From Pseudophaeobacter sp965641885 (GTDB lineage: Bacteria; Pseudomonadota; Alphaproteobacteria; Rhodobacterales; Rhodobacteraceae), in contig OZ282574.1 in assembly GCA_965641885.1 (NCBI GenBank), positions 3,100,001 through 3,164,000 on the forward strand: 64,000 nt of DNA. Reading direction: 5' to 3'. Both the position numbers and the translations under genes were made by a program. Numbering within the stretch: the first letter of the stretch is position 1; every line of letters begins with the position of its first letter. The notes beneath the pieces were generated by a model that saw only the letters and a list, made by a program, of their open reading frames with translations, ran no database searches and had not been told where the DNA came from. Positions 6,961 to 15,541 of the stretch are shown here, piece after piece.

Positions 6961-9900
6961 CTATTTTTCAGGTTTTCCTATCGCCATATCGTAAACGACA
7001 TCCTTAAACAGGGTGAGCTTATCAGACATTGAAAGGAGTTTTAGCATTTGCTTTTGCTGTGCTGCATTGCTGTTCATAATGGCGTCCTCTACAGCCTGCT
7101 GGAACTCACCAAGCATTGCTTGTTCCCGTGTGTTTTTCCCGATCTGCATCATCACCCGACTGTTCTCGCGTACCTTTGCGGTAATGGTCCGCGCGTAGCT
7201 CACCATGTCATCATCAGTCAGACCGTCACCGGAAAATATGTCGTTTAGACGCTCAATGATATGTGAGAGCAGCTCTTCCCGCTTGTCTTTCGCTTGGCCG
7301 CTGCCAAGGCCGCTACCTGGCTCCAGGCCCTCTGCGGCATCCGTAACAAGCTGAAGGTTTTGCTGTTTGATCTTTGAGAGCCGGTAATGGCTCAACGCTA
7401 CATCCACCAAATCCAACTCGCCCTCGTCAATACTTGCTTCACGCAGGAGCGATCCGAGTTGCCGCGCGTACAAACTAAGCTTTTCAAGATCCTTGTCATC
7501 ATAGTCTACAATTTGAGAGATGAATTCGTAGTACCGAACAAATGTCCCAAGGTCTTTTTTGAACAGCTCCAGCGCATCTTTTTCCTGCTTGCAGTCTTTC
7601 AGAACGCGGTCAGTATTTCCGATCAGGACCGCATCGCCACTTTTCTTTGCGCGTTCAAACATTTCCACCGCAGTCGCAAAAGCGTCACTCGCTGATTTGT
7701 ATCGAGACGTCCAACGATCAATGGCCGGTTTGCAGATATTTGCGACAGCAGCATTGCTCAGAGTTTGCTTTAGGAAGGCTTCACAGAACCTCTCGACCTC
7801 TGCCCATGTAAAAATGCCAAAGGCGCGGAGCTTTTCTGAGAGATCAAACACGAGATTGGGGTTTGAAACGTCCACCAATTTGGCTGTCTGAAAATACTCC
7901 TGAAACGCTGCTAAAACATCGTCAGGCTCGTTGAAGAAGTCGAGGACATAGGTCCCGCTGACTTCTTTGCCGGGGTATGTCCGGTTTAGACGCGACAGGG
8001 TTTGAACGCATTCCACTCCCGCCAATTTCTTGTCAACATACATGGCGCAAAGCTTGGGTTGATCAAACCCGGTCTGGAATTTATTGGCGACAATCATCAC
8101 CTGGTAGTCGTCGCTATCAAAAGCCTTGCGCATATCCCGCCCTTTAAGGAGCGGATTCATGCTCGTTTCGGTGAACTTCTCCCCGATCATGCCCTCTGAG
8201 TTCGGATCACTTGGGCCGAACTCCACTTCTCCCGAAAAAGCCACCATCGCGTGCACCTTGGCATAGCCCTGTTCTGCAATGTATTTGTCAAACGCCAGCT
8301 TGTAACGTACCGCCTCTTTGCGGGAACTGGTGACCAGCATGGCCTTTGCCTGCCCCCCTAAAAGACCCATGACATTGTCTTTAAAGTGCTCAATGATCAC
8401 CCGCACCTTTTGCGAGATGTTGTAGTCATGCAGGCGCACCCATTGGTTCAGCTTTACCTTGGCCTTTTTACTATCGACCTCTGAATCCGCCTCCTGCGCC
8501 TTGAGGGCCAGGTTATAGGCCACTTTGTAGCTGGTGTAGTTGCGCAGCACGTCCAGGATAAAGCCTTCCTCGATCGCCTGCCGCATCGAGTAGACATGAT
8601 AGGCCTCGGGTTTGTTGCTACGTGAGGGCGCTTCATCCGGGTTCGGGACCCGCCCAAACAGCTCCAGCGTTTTAGTCTTTGGCGTCGCGGTAAAGGCAAA
8701 ATAGCTGAGGTTGTTAGAAGCACGCTTTGCGGCGACGGCTGCATCCAGGATGTCTTCTGAACTCAGCTCCTCGTCATCGCCACGCGCCTCAATCATCAGC
8801 ACCTCTTTCAGCTTCCGCGCGGTAGAGCCGGTCTGCGAGGAATGTGCCTCATCGGCAATGATCGCATAGCTGCGCTCTTTCAGGCTGGTGCTGTTCTCGA
8901 TGGCCTTCAGCACATGCGGAAAGGTCTGGATGGTCACGATGATGATGGGTTGCGCCGCCTCCAGCGCATGCGCCAGCTTTTCCGATTTGGAGCCATCGCC
9001 CTCTTCGCGGTTGATGCGCCCGACCACGCCGTCCACATGCTCAAACTGATAGATCGTCTCTTGCAGCTGATCATCCAAAACCGTGCGGTCAGTCACGATA
9101 ATCACCGATTCAAACACCTTTTTGCCGCCGTCATACAGCGACGACAGCTGATGCGCGGTCCAGGCGATGGAGTTTGATTTGCCCGACCCGGCGCTGTGCT
9201 GGATCAAATACTTGTTGCCCGGCCCTTCAACCCTACCTGCCTCGACCAGCTTTTCAACCACATCCCACTGATGATAGCGGGGAAAGATCATCGTCTCTTT
9301 CTTGTATCTGCGCCCTTCCCAGTCTTCCTTGTCCTCAATCTGCAAATGCATGAACCGCGCAAGGATGTTTAGCAGCGCATCAGGCTGCAGCACCTCTTGC
9401 CATAGATAGGCGGTGGCATAGCTGTTCACATCCTCGGGCACATCATTGCCCGCGCCGCCATCACTGGTGCCCTTGTTGAAGGGCAGAAAGTAGGTGTCGG
9501 GGCCAGCCAGCCGCGTGGTCATATAGACCTCATATTGGCTGACCGCAAAATGCACCAAGGCGCCGCGTTTGAAGGTCAGCAGCGGTTCCGGCTTCTTGGT
9601 TGCCGGGTCAATGGGCGGGCGGGTTTTCTTGTACTGGCTGATGGCGTTCTGAACTGATTGCTTGAACTCTGACTTCAGCTCCAGCGTCACCACCGGCAGG
9701 CCGTTGACAAACAGCACCAGATCAATGCGCCATTTCTTGGCCCGAGGCGCATCAAACGTGCCGGTCTCGGCCAGATGGGCGTCACTGGTATAGGGGCTAT
9801 AGACCAGCTCAGGCACGATGCGTAGGCGGTTTTGGTGGTAGCGCGCCAGGGTGTCGGGGTTCAGGTCATGTTCGGGTTTGAACTGGCACAGCTTGAACTT

Positions 9901-10230
9901 TGCATTGCGGTCTTTCACCCCGTGGCGCAGCACGCCGAGAGTGCCAAAGGTGCGCAGCTGCGCGCCGGTGGCGTTTGGGTCTGCCTTGTCCAGCTGGCTG
10001 GCCACCCGCGCCAGCAGCTTGTCCTCTGGATCGCTGGGGTAGTTCTTGCAGTGCTTTTGCCACTCCGCGTCCTGGGTATCTTTGACAAAGCCGATCAGGT
10101 CTTCTGTATAGATCGCCAGGTCGCGGTTGTACCTGGCAGGGGAGCCAAGCTGCCAACCGCTGGCAACCATTTGTGCAATCATTTCGTTTTGAAAAACAAC
10201 TTCGCGGGTGACGCCATGGGAAATGCTCAT
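6961..10230 (-). CDS. hsdR: Type I restriction endonuclease subunit R (HsdR)
   Basis: A 1089-residue motor and nuclease subunit of a type I restriction-modification complex (R2M2S). N-terminal nuclease domain: WRIDLVLFVNGLPVVTLELKSEF has the PD-(D/E)xK-type E-x-K core. The helicase domain has Walker A (QHSAGSGKSNSIAW), the DEAH box (IIADEAHSSQTG) and motif III-like FAFTATPKTKTLELFG. Helicase C-terminal motifs include TSSRKEAVRYK, IVANKFQTGFDQP and QTLSRLNRTYPGK. The protein cuts unmodified DNA after ATP-driven translocation. The ATG at 10230 overlaps the hsdS stop (ATGA). It appears intact and full length, so the system may be active. Confidence 0.95.
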   Translation of the reverse strand: MSISHGVTREVVFQNEMIAQMVASGWQLGSPARYNRDLAIYTEDLIGFVKDTQDAEWQKHCKNYPSDPEDKLLARVASQLDKADPNATGAQLRTFGTLGVLRHGVKDRNAKFKLCQFKPEHDLNPDTLARYHQNRLRIVPELVYSPYTSDAHLAETGTFDAPRAKKWRIDLVLFVNGLPVVTLELKSEFKQSVQNAISQYKKTRPPIDPATKKPEPLLTFKRGALVHFAVSQYEVYMTTRLAGPDTYFLPFNKGTSDGGAGNDVPEDVNSYATAYLWQEVLQPDALLNILARFMHLQIEDKEDWEGRRYKKETMIFPRYHQWDVVEKLVEAGRVEGPGNKYLIQHSAGSGKSNSIAWTAHQLSSLYDGGKKVFESVIIVTDRTVLDDQLQETIYQFEHVDGVVGRINREEGDGSKSEKLAHALEAAQPIIIVTIQTFPHVLKAIENSTSLKERSYAIIADEAHSSQTGSTARKLKEVLMIEARGDDEELSSEDILDAAVAAKRASNNLSYFAFTATPKTKTLELFGRVPNPDEAPSRSNKPEAYHVYSMRQAIEEGFILDVLRNYTSYKVAYNLALKAQEADSEVDSKKAKVKLNQWVRLHDYNISQKVRVIIEHFKDNVMGLLGGQAKAMLVTSSRKEAVRYKLAFDKYIAEQGYAKVHAMVAFSGEVEFGPSDPNSEGMIGEKFTETSMNPLLKGRDMRKAFDSDDYQVMIVANKFQTGFDQPKLCAMYVDKKLAGVECVQTLSRLNRTYPGKEVSGTYVLDFFNEPDDVLAAFQEYFQTAKLVDVSNPNLVFDLSEKLRAFGIFTWAEVERFCEAFLKQTLSNAAVANICKPAIDRWTSRYKSASDAFATAVEMFERAKKSGDAVLIGNTDRVLKDCKQEKDALELFKKDLGTFVRYYEFISQIVDYDDKDLEKLSLYARQLGSLLREASIDEGELDLVDVALSHYRLSKIKQQNLQLVTDAAEGLEPGSGLGSGQAKDKREELLSHIIERLNDIFSGDGLTDDDMVSYARTITAKVRENSRVMMQIGKNTREQAMLGEFQQAVEDAIMNSNAAQQKQMLKLLSMSDKLTLFKDVVYDMAIGKPEK

Positions 10231-11591
10231 GCAAATTCGTCCTTTGAAATATCCGCGTTGCGGGCCGTGGCAGAGGCCGGAGGCTGCCAATCGCGCAGAT
10301 CAATCTTGCCAGTGACAGCCGCTGAAATGAGGGCTGTGCGGCGTTCTTTTAGAAGAGACATTGCAGACTGGGCATTGGTGGTGAGAGAGCGAAATGTCTC
10401 AATCCGTTCCTCGATATAGGAAACAATTTCTCTTTGCTCAGAACTAGTGGGGGGGACAGGTACGGGCAACTTCTTAAGAATATCTGTGTTTAGGTTGATC
10501 TGTGTTGAGCCTCCTGTACTTTTTATTGAATCGCGGAAGAAACCTGTCAGAGTTGAGAGGTAATAATACGCAAAGACAGGATTAATAGTAAGATTCTCAA
10601 ACCCTAGGACACCATCATTTGCATTTGCGTCGATTTGAAGTATTTTTGGCACTCCCAATGAAGCACCGCTATTCGACAATAACAGTGTTCCCTTTGCAAA
10701 TATCCGACACTGATCGCTTCCTTTTCTGGTGAGGCAAGTATCAGTATTGTGAAGGTAAACGTCATTGTCTTTAGTAATTTCAGCTACGGTAACCCAAGGT
10801 GAATAACTGCCGTTAAACAGAGTTGGATCACCGGCTGGGCGCGGCGAGCCCCCACGAACAACTTCAGAAATATATCCAAACTGGCTAAGCTCCCAATGCT
10901 CCGGTACATCGCCGAGCCAGTCGATGCCAGAGGGGCGCAGCGGGGCGGTGGGGTCGAGGCCCTTGGTCACCGCATGGCTGATCACCGCTTGGCGCTTTTC
11001 CTCCAACAGCGCAATCAGGCGCTGCTGCTTGGCAATCAATCCATCAATCTTGGCCGTCTCATGATCCAAAAAAGCCGCGATTTGGGTCGCCTCAACTGAT
11101 GACGGATAGGGGATTTTAAGTTGCCCAATAAACTCGCTGTTCGCTCGGGGCATTTTGGACCCATAGGTCGAGCTATCAACCTGATTGATGAAGTCAGCGG
11201 TTAGGGTGACGTAGTTCAAGAACTTAGGCTCAAGATACCGCGAAACCAACACAAGAAATTCAGACGAGCAGACCCCATCAAAATTTGCCCGCCAAGACTT
11301 GGCCAAATAGGGCCTGAGCTTTCCAAAAAGGACGTCACCATTACTAAAGGCAAGGGAAAGTCCGTCGACGTCTTGCTCTAATGTAGGAGTATGTTCACCG
11401 ACCCAAGGAACAACATTTTCAAGCCCGACATAAGCATCAGAATTTTTTGCACTTCGCTTGTCGTTGCGAAAGTCAGCAGCGAGCTTGACCCGTAAAGTGC
11501 CCCACCTCTCTGGAATATCCCCCAACCACTCCACGCCAGAGGGCTTGTAGGCCGGATAGGGCCGATACTTCGCGTGTCCAGCCTCTGCCAT
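10227..11591 (-). CDS. hsdS: Type I restriction-modification specificity subunit S (HsdS)
   Basis: A 454-residue DNA-recognition subunit that directs both HsdM and HsdR to a bipartite site. The two-fold internal repeat is visible: YKPSGVEWLGDIPERW opens target recognition domain 1 and LRPSGIDWLGDVPEHW opens domain 2, each followed by a variable region. Each half ends in a conserved helix (IAAFLDHETAKIDGLIAKQQRLIALLEEKRQAVISH and EQREIVSYIEERIETFRSLTTNAQSAMSLLKERRTALIS). The ATG at 11591 overlaps the last base of the hsdM stop (TGATG), and the stop overlaps the hsdR start. The target sequence cannot be predicted by eye. Confidence 0.95.
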   Translation of the reverse strand: MAEAGHAKYRPYPAYKPSGVEWLGDIPERWGTLRVKLAADFRNDKRSAKNSDAYVGLENVVPWVGEHTPTLEQDVDGLSLAFSNGDVLFGKLRPYLAKSWRANFDGVCSSEFLVLVSRYLEPKFLNYVTLTADFINQVDSSTYGSKMPRANSEFIGQLKIPYPSSVEATQIAAFLDHETAKIDGLIAKQQRLIALLEEKRQAVISHAVTKGLDPTAPLRPSGIDWLGDVPEHWELSQFGYISEVVRGGSPRPAGDPTLFNGSYSPWVTVAEITKDNDVYLHNTDTCLTRKGSDQCRIFAKGTLLLSNSGASLGVPKILQIDANANDGVLGFENLTINPVFAYYYLSTLTGFFRDSIKSTGGSTQINLNTDILKKLPVPVPPTSSEQREIVSYIEERIETFRSLTTNAQSAMSLLKERRTALISAAVTGKIDLRDWQPPASATARNADISKDEFA

Positions 11592-13894
11592 CACACATGC
11601 ACCTCTTGCAGCAGGGCCATGATCTCGGCGCTGACGGCGTCCAGTTCGGCGTCGATCTCGGCCAGATCGCGCGGCGGGGTGTAGGTGTAGAAATGCCGGT
11701 TGAACGGGATTTCATAGCCGACGATGCCAATGCCGCCATCAATCGCATCAACCTTGCCCGCGTCAATCCAGGCATCCGGCACATGCGGTGCGACCTCAGC
11801 CCCGAAATACGCCTCGTTCAGCGCATCCACAGGCTGCGACGGGTCCAGTGGCACATTCTCATTGTCGCGCAGATCGCCGTCAGGTTTGTATTCCACCACC
11901 TGGCCTGCCACCTCAAACAACCCATATAGCGGATTGGCGGCAGTGTTCTTATGGATCTTTTTGATGACCTTTATGGCCTTGGGGTTTTTCCAGCTAACCG
12001 CAGCGGTGATCTGTTTCTTGGCGATGGCATCCAGCGCCACGCCACTGGATTTGAGTGCCTTGTCAAACCCATTCATGTCGTCGTGCTGATCACTGCCGAT
12101 CTTGGCCTGCACCGCACGGGCCTTTTGCAGGATGGCCAGCTGGTCGCGCCATGTCTTTGTGTCCAGAGCATCCTTGATCTGTTTTTCTTTCAGCTCTGGG
12201 AACTCGACCTTGATATGGCTGCGGATGTCACCCTCATGGGCGGTCAATACGCCATAATCCGTCCCCGCCTCATCCCAGCTGGTGCCGTAGGTTTCATAAA
12301 TCCACTGGGTGATGGCAGCCAGTGGTTTTGGGGCAAAGCGCAAGCTGGAAATACGGTCGTCGTTGAACCGATAGCTTTCGCGCAAGGGCCGCTCAATCGT
12401 CAGGCGGCGATAGCCGAACTCATGCGTGTCAAAAAGTTTCGCGGCAAAGGTCTTGGGCGTCTCTGCCTTGGGTGTCGCGGCCTGTCTGCCGCGATTGCTT
12501 TTGGCATCGGCAGGCTTGTCCAGCGGTGCGGGTTCTACCGCCTCGAATGCACCAAAGCAGCGGGTGATGGTGGCAATGTCGCCCGCATCCATCCATTTGC
12601 GTTTGGACCCCAGTGATTTGCGCATCTTGCTGTACAGGTCGGTGCCATTGATCAGCTGCACCTTACCCTTGCGGGCCGGGTCTTTTTTGTTGGTCAGCAC
12701 CCAGACATAGGTGGCGATGCCGGTGTTGTAGAACATATCGGTGGGCAGCGCGACAATGGCCTCCAGCAGGTCGGATTCCAGAATATGGCGGCGAATTTCG
12801 CTTTCACCCGACCCGGCACCGCCGGTGAACAGGGGCGACCCGTTGAGGATAATGCCAATGCGCCCGCCACCAGTATCGGTGTCGCGTAGTTTGGAGATGA
12901 GGTGCATGAGGAACAAAAGCGAGCCATCTGAGACGCGCGGCAGGCCGGGGCCAAAACGGCCATCAAACCCTTTGATCGCGTTTTCGTCCTTGATGTCCTT
13001 TTCGATCTTTTTCCAATCCACACCAAAGGGCGGGTTTGAGAGCATGTAGTCGAACTTGTCATTGACCAGCTGGTCTTGTGACAGGGTGTTGCCGAGTTTG
13101 ATATTGGTGACGTCCTGGCCCTTGATCAGCATGTCAGCCTTGCAGATGGCATAGCTTTCAGGGTTCAGCTCTTGCCCAAAGGCCCGCATCACCGCGCCGG
13201 GGTTGAGTTGCAGGACGTATTCCATACCCGCAGAAAGAAAGCCGCCGGTCCCCGCCGTCGGGTCGTAAATTGTACGGATGACCCCGTCTTGGGTCAGCGC
13301 CTCATCGTCCTCCATGAAAACGAGCGAGGTCGTCAGATCAACAATATCGCGCGGCGTGAAGTGTTCCCCTGCAGTTTCATTTGAGCCTTCAGCAAAACGG
13401 CGGATGAGCTCTTCAAATACCAACCCCATGTCATGGTTGGACACCACCTCAGGGCGCAGGTCAGCGCCCTTTACCTGTTGCACCGCCTTGTACAAAAGGT
13501 TTGCGTCACTCAACTGAGCGATGAACTCGCCAAATTTGAAGTGTTCAAAGATTTCACGTGCGTCTTTGGAGAAGCTCTGGATGTAGCTTTCAAGGTTATC
13601 CTTGATGCCACCGGCGCCGAGCGTCGAGAGATCCATTTTGGATGTGTTGTAGAACGACAGATTGGAGGCTCGCAGCAAAAGCTTTTCTTTTGCCTCTTCC
13701 GGCAGACCCAAATTTTCAATGCGAGCCAACTCAGCCAAAACATCGCTTTTATGCGCCTTGAAAACACATTCCAGACGACGAAGAAGCGTAAACGGGAGGA
13801 TGATGCGCCCGTACTGGCTTTGCTTGAAGTCACCGCGCAGCAAGTCTGCAAGGGACCAACTGTAGGAGGCGAGATTATTCGTTGATTGGGTCAA
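11591..13894 (-). CDS. hsdM: Type I restriction-modification DNA adenine methyltransferase (HsdM)
   Basis: An N6-adenine methyltransferase of about 767 residues. An N-terminal HsdM helical domain (SWSLADLLRGDFKQSQYGRIILPFTLLRRLECV) is followed by the SAM-binding motif (YDPTAGTGGFLSAG) and the catalytic NPPF motif (YMLSNPPFGVDWKK). The C-terminal region (ITRCFGAFEAVEP..., RRLTIERPLRESYRF) is longer than in EcoKI-type subunits. I chose the TTG at 13894 because GGAAG stands 6 bases before it and the resulting N-terminus (MTQSTNNLASYSW) fits the family. A GTG at 13936 would add 14 residues without a good ribosome site. It is first in the hsdM-hsdS-hsdR operon. Confidence 0.93.
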   Translation of the reverse strand: MTQSTNNLASYSWSLADLLRGDFKQSQYGRIILPFTLLRRLECVFKAHKSDVLAELARIENLGLPEEAKEKLLLRASNLSFYNTSKMDLSTLGAGGIKDNLESYIQSFSKDAREIFEHFKFGEFIAQLSDANLLYKAVQQVKGADLRPEVVSNHDMGLVFEELIRRFAEGSNETAGEHFTPRDIVDLTTSLVFMEDDEALTQDGVIRTIYDPTAGTGGFLSAGMEYVLQLNPGAVMRAFGQELNPESYAICKADMLIKGQDVTNIKLGNTLSQDQLVNDKFDYMLSNPPFGVDWKKIEKDIKDENAIKGFDGRFGPGLPRVSDGSLLFLMHLISKLRDTDTGGGRIGIILNGSPLFTGGAGSGESEIRRHILESDLLEAIVALPTDMFYNTGIATYVWVLTNKKDPARKGKVQLINGTDLYSKMRKSLGSKRKWMDAGDIATITRCFGAFEAVEPAPLDKPADAKSNRGRQAATPKAETPKTFAAKLFDTHEFGYRRLTIERPLRESYRFNDDRISSLRFAPKPLAAITQWIYETYGTSWDEAGTDYGVLTAHEGDIRSHIKVEFPELKEKQIKDALDTKTWRDQLAILQKARAVQAKIGSDQHDDMNGFDKALKSSGVALDAIAKKQITAAVSWKNPKAIKVIKKIHKNTAANPLYGLFEVAGQVVEYKPDGDLRDNENVPLDPSQPVDALNEAYFGAEVAPHVPDAWIDAGKVDAIDGGIGIVGYEIPFNRHFYTYTPPRDLAEIDAELDAVSAEIMALLQEVHV

Positions 13895-13936
13895 ATGGAA
13901 CTTCCAGAAATCAGATATGTCGAGTTGCCTGAACAC

Positions 13937-14594
13937 TAGCTACGGCTTCTGGGCTTGTACAGAAGACAACCGGTCGGAGAACTGGCAAGAGAAAACCTCG
14001 ACTGAAAAGATCGAGCGCCACCAGGCTAAAAGGCTACCGCCCGCATCACAAAGGGTTAGCGCCTTTCAAGATCTGTGCCACAGAAGCCAGCGTGCCACTG
14101 GCACACCTTACCGATGTCATCCAAGGCGTCGTTTTCGTCAGCGGCACCAAGCCATCAAAGCCAGATCAAGCCGCCGTATGAAAATCCTCAAACACCAGAT
14201 TTGACAATAGCTCTTTTCGTATGACTACAGCCCCTCAGAACAGGCTACTCTCCGTCCCAAGTTGGATGTCTGAAAGAACGGCGCTGCCCCTCAAACAACT
14301 GCGTGCTATCGCACCATTCGATGGAAACGCGCAGCACCTTCCTCACGCTGGGCCGGGCGGGATGGCCAGTCCATGGCAACATCAGCAGAACCGGTCATCA
14401 CATTTGCCACACGCCCCGGCTGAAGTGTTCCTGGCTCACAAAGATTGAAAAATCGGCTGGTGAGATGTGGCTCGACGACGGGGCCCAGCCTGCGAACGAA
14501 GGTTACCACCTACGCGATCACGGTAACGGGTGCTCCAAAAAAGAACCCTGTGACCTCGCGCCCGACACCGGATGGAATAGAACGAGGAGCCTCC
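13937..14594. other. Gene-poor region between the restriction operon and the caspase operon
   Basis: About 650 bases upstream of hsdM and downstream of the 14595-15149 gene. Open frames here (for example 14221-14448) lack a ribosome site and have no recognisable protein character. The hsdM promoter should lie near 13900-14000. No RNA gene or repeat was recognised. Confidence 0.35.
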
Positions 14595-15149
14595 TTAACT
14601 TAAGCGACCAAACTTGGATTGCAGCGTGATCAAGGGAGCGCCAGTGTCGCCATACGCCTTGTTCCGTTCAGTGATACTTGGCCGGAATACTAACATGAAA
14701 CTGACAAGAGTATCGCCGAAGAACGTTTTTGCCGCTGCTACATCGCACAACTCTGCCTCAATGCAGAGACTCAACCGCGTGAAGAAATAGACGACCTCTT
14801 CGAAATTAGCGAGTTGCTCGGGTTCACTCAAAACCGCACGAGACACGTTCTCGCGCAGCCGGTTATAGGCCTGTCTGTCCGTCCGGGCCGCGTTCCTATC
14901 CTCGTCCGAAACACTTGTCTTAATCATTTCTTCCAATGCCGCAGAGAGATTGCGAAAGGCTCGGCGGGCGCCGCGCTGTTCCCAGACATCAATCATCTTC
15001 ATCGTTTCTTTGGCCTGTGCCAGGTGGCCGCGTTGACGATATTCCATCACGCCGAGAAGAATAGTAAAAACGGCTGCGAAGCTGATGCCAGTGTTCAGCA
15101 GTCGCTTTAATCGTTTCGAAACCGTGCCATCGTCGAGGTATCTATTCAT
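14595..15149 (-). CDS. Single-pass membrane protein of the caspase operon
   Basis: A 184-residue protein with one N-terminal transmembrane helix (LLNTGISFAAVFTILLGVMEY, about residues 18-38) and a cytoplasm-style helical domain rich in charged residues (WEQRGARRAFRNLSAALEEMI, ARTDRQAYNRLRENVSRAV, EEVVYFFTRLSLCIEAELCD). The layout recalls DUF4760-type proteins but I do not recognise it firmly. ATG at 15149 overlaps the stop of the upstream gene by 4 bases; an in-frame GTG at 15155 is the alternative. It is the third gene of the operon headed by the secreted caspase-like protease, and its close coupling suggests a shared role. Confidence 0.65.
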   Translation of the reverse strand: MNRYLDDGTVSKRLKRLLNTGISFAAVFTILLGVMEYRQRGHLAQAKETMKMIDVWEQRGARRAFRNLSAALEEMIKTSVSDEDRNAARTDRQAYNRLRENVSRAVLSEPEQLANFEEVVYFFTRLSLCIEAELCDVAAAKTFFGDTLVSFMLVFRPSITERNKAYGDTGAPLITLQSKFGRLS

Positions 15150-15541
15150 TGGCACTGCTCAAAAAGATCAAACTGTGCTTGTGGATCAAGCGGGTCTTCA
15201 TAGTTTTCCAACAAGTGGTGAAGACATTGCAAATAGATGGCATCTAGGATGTAAACTGACTTAGGGGGCGGTGACTGTCCGGTCAGTGATGGCATAACCA
15301 AAAGTCCTGTGCGTTCCTGGTCAAGAGCTCCATCGCCACATTGGGCCAAATCAATCTTTACCCGACCATTCTTGGATGCGACCGACTCGGATAACTTACT
15401 GTCGAAAATTTGTGCAAAGCAGCTCGCATATTCTGAATTGAGCGAAATTACCTCATCGCAGACTCGACATTGTGCGAAGGCCGAAGACATTGAACTGCTG
15501 AAAGCAAAAGCCGCCGCTGCTAAAACTCTAAAATAGCCCAT
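15146..15541 (-). CDS. Small secreted cysteine-containing protein of the caspase operon
   Basis: A 131-residue protein with a signal peptide (MGYFRVLAAAAFAFSSSMSSAFA, cleavage before QCRVC). The mature part holds seven Cys residues (QCRVC, YASCF, LAQCG, YLQCLHH, FEQCQ among them), as expected for a disulfide-stabilised periplasmic protein. No family was recognised. ATG at 15541 lies inside the end of the caspase gene (AGGTGA is immediately upstream); a GTG at 15547 would add two residues. The end overlaps the next gene by 4 bases. Its place between a secreted protease and a membrane protein suggests a partner, inhibitor or substrate of the protease, which is inference. Confidence 0.65.
   Translation of the reverse strand: MGYFRVLAAAAFAFSSSMSSAFAQCRVCDEVISLNSEYASCFAQIFDSKLSESVASKNGRVKIDLAQCGDGALDQERTGLLVMPSLTGQSPPPKSVYILDAIYLQCLHHLLENYEDPLDPQAQFDLFEQCQ

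Noticed and set aside
14221..14448. Open frame between hsdM and the caspase operon
   Set aside because: No ribosome site and no recognisable protein features; codon use is unlike neighbouring genes.
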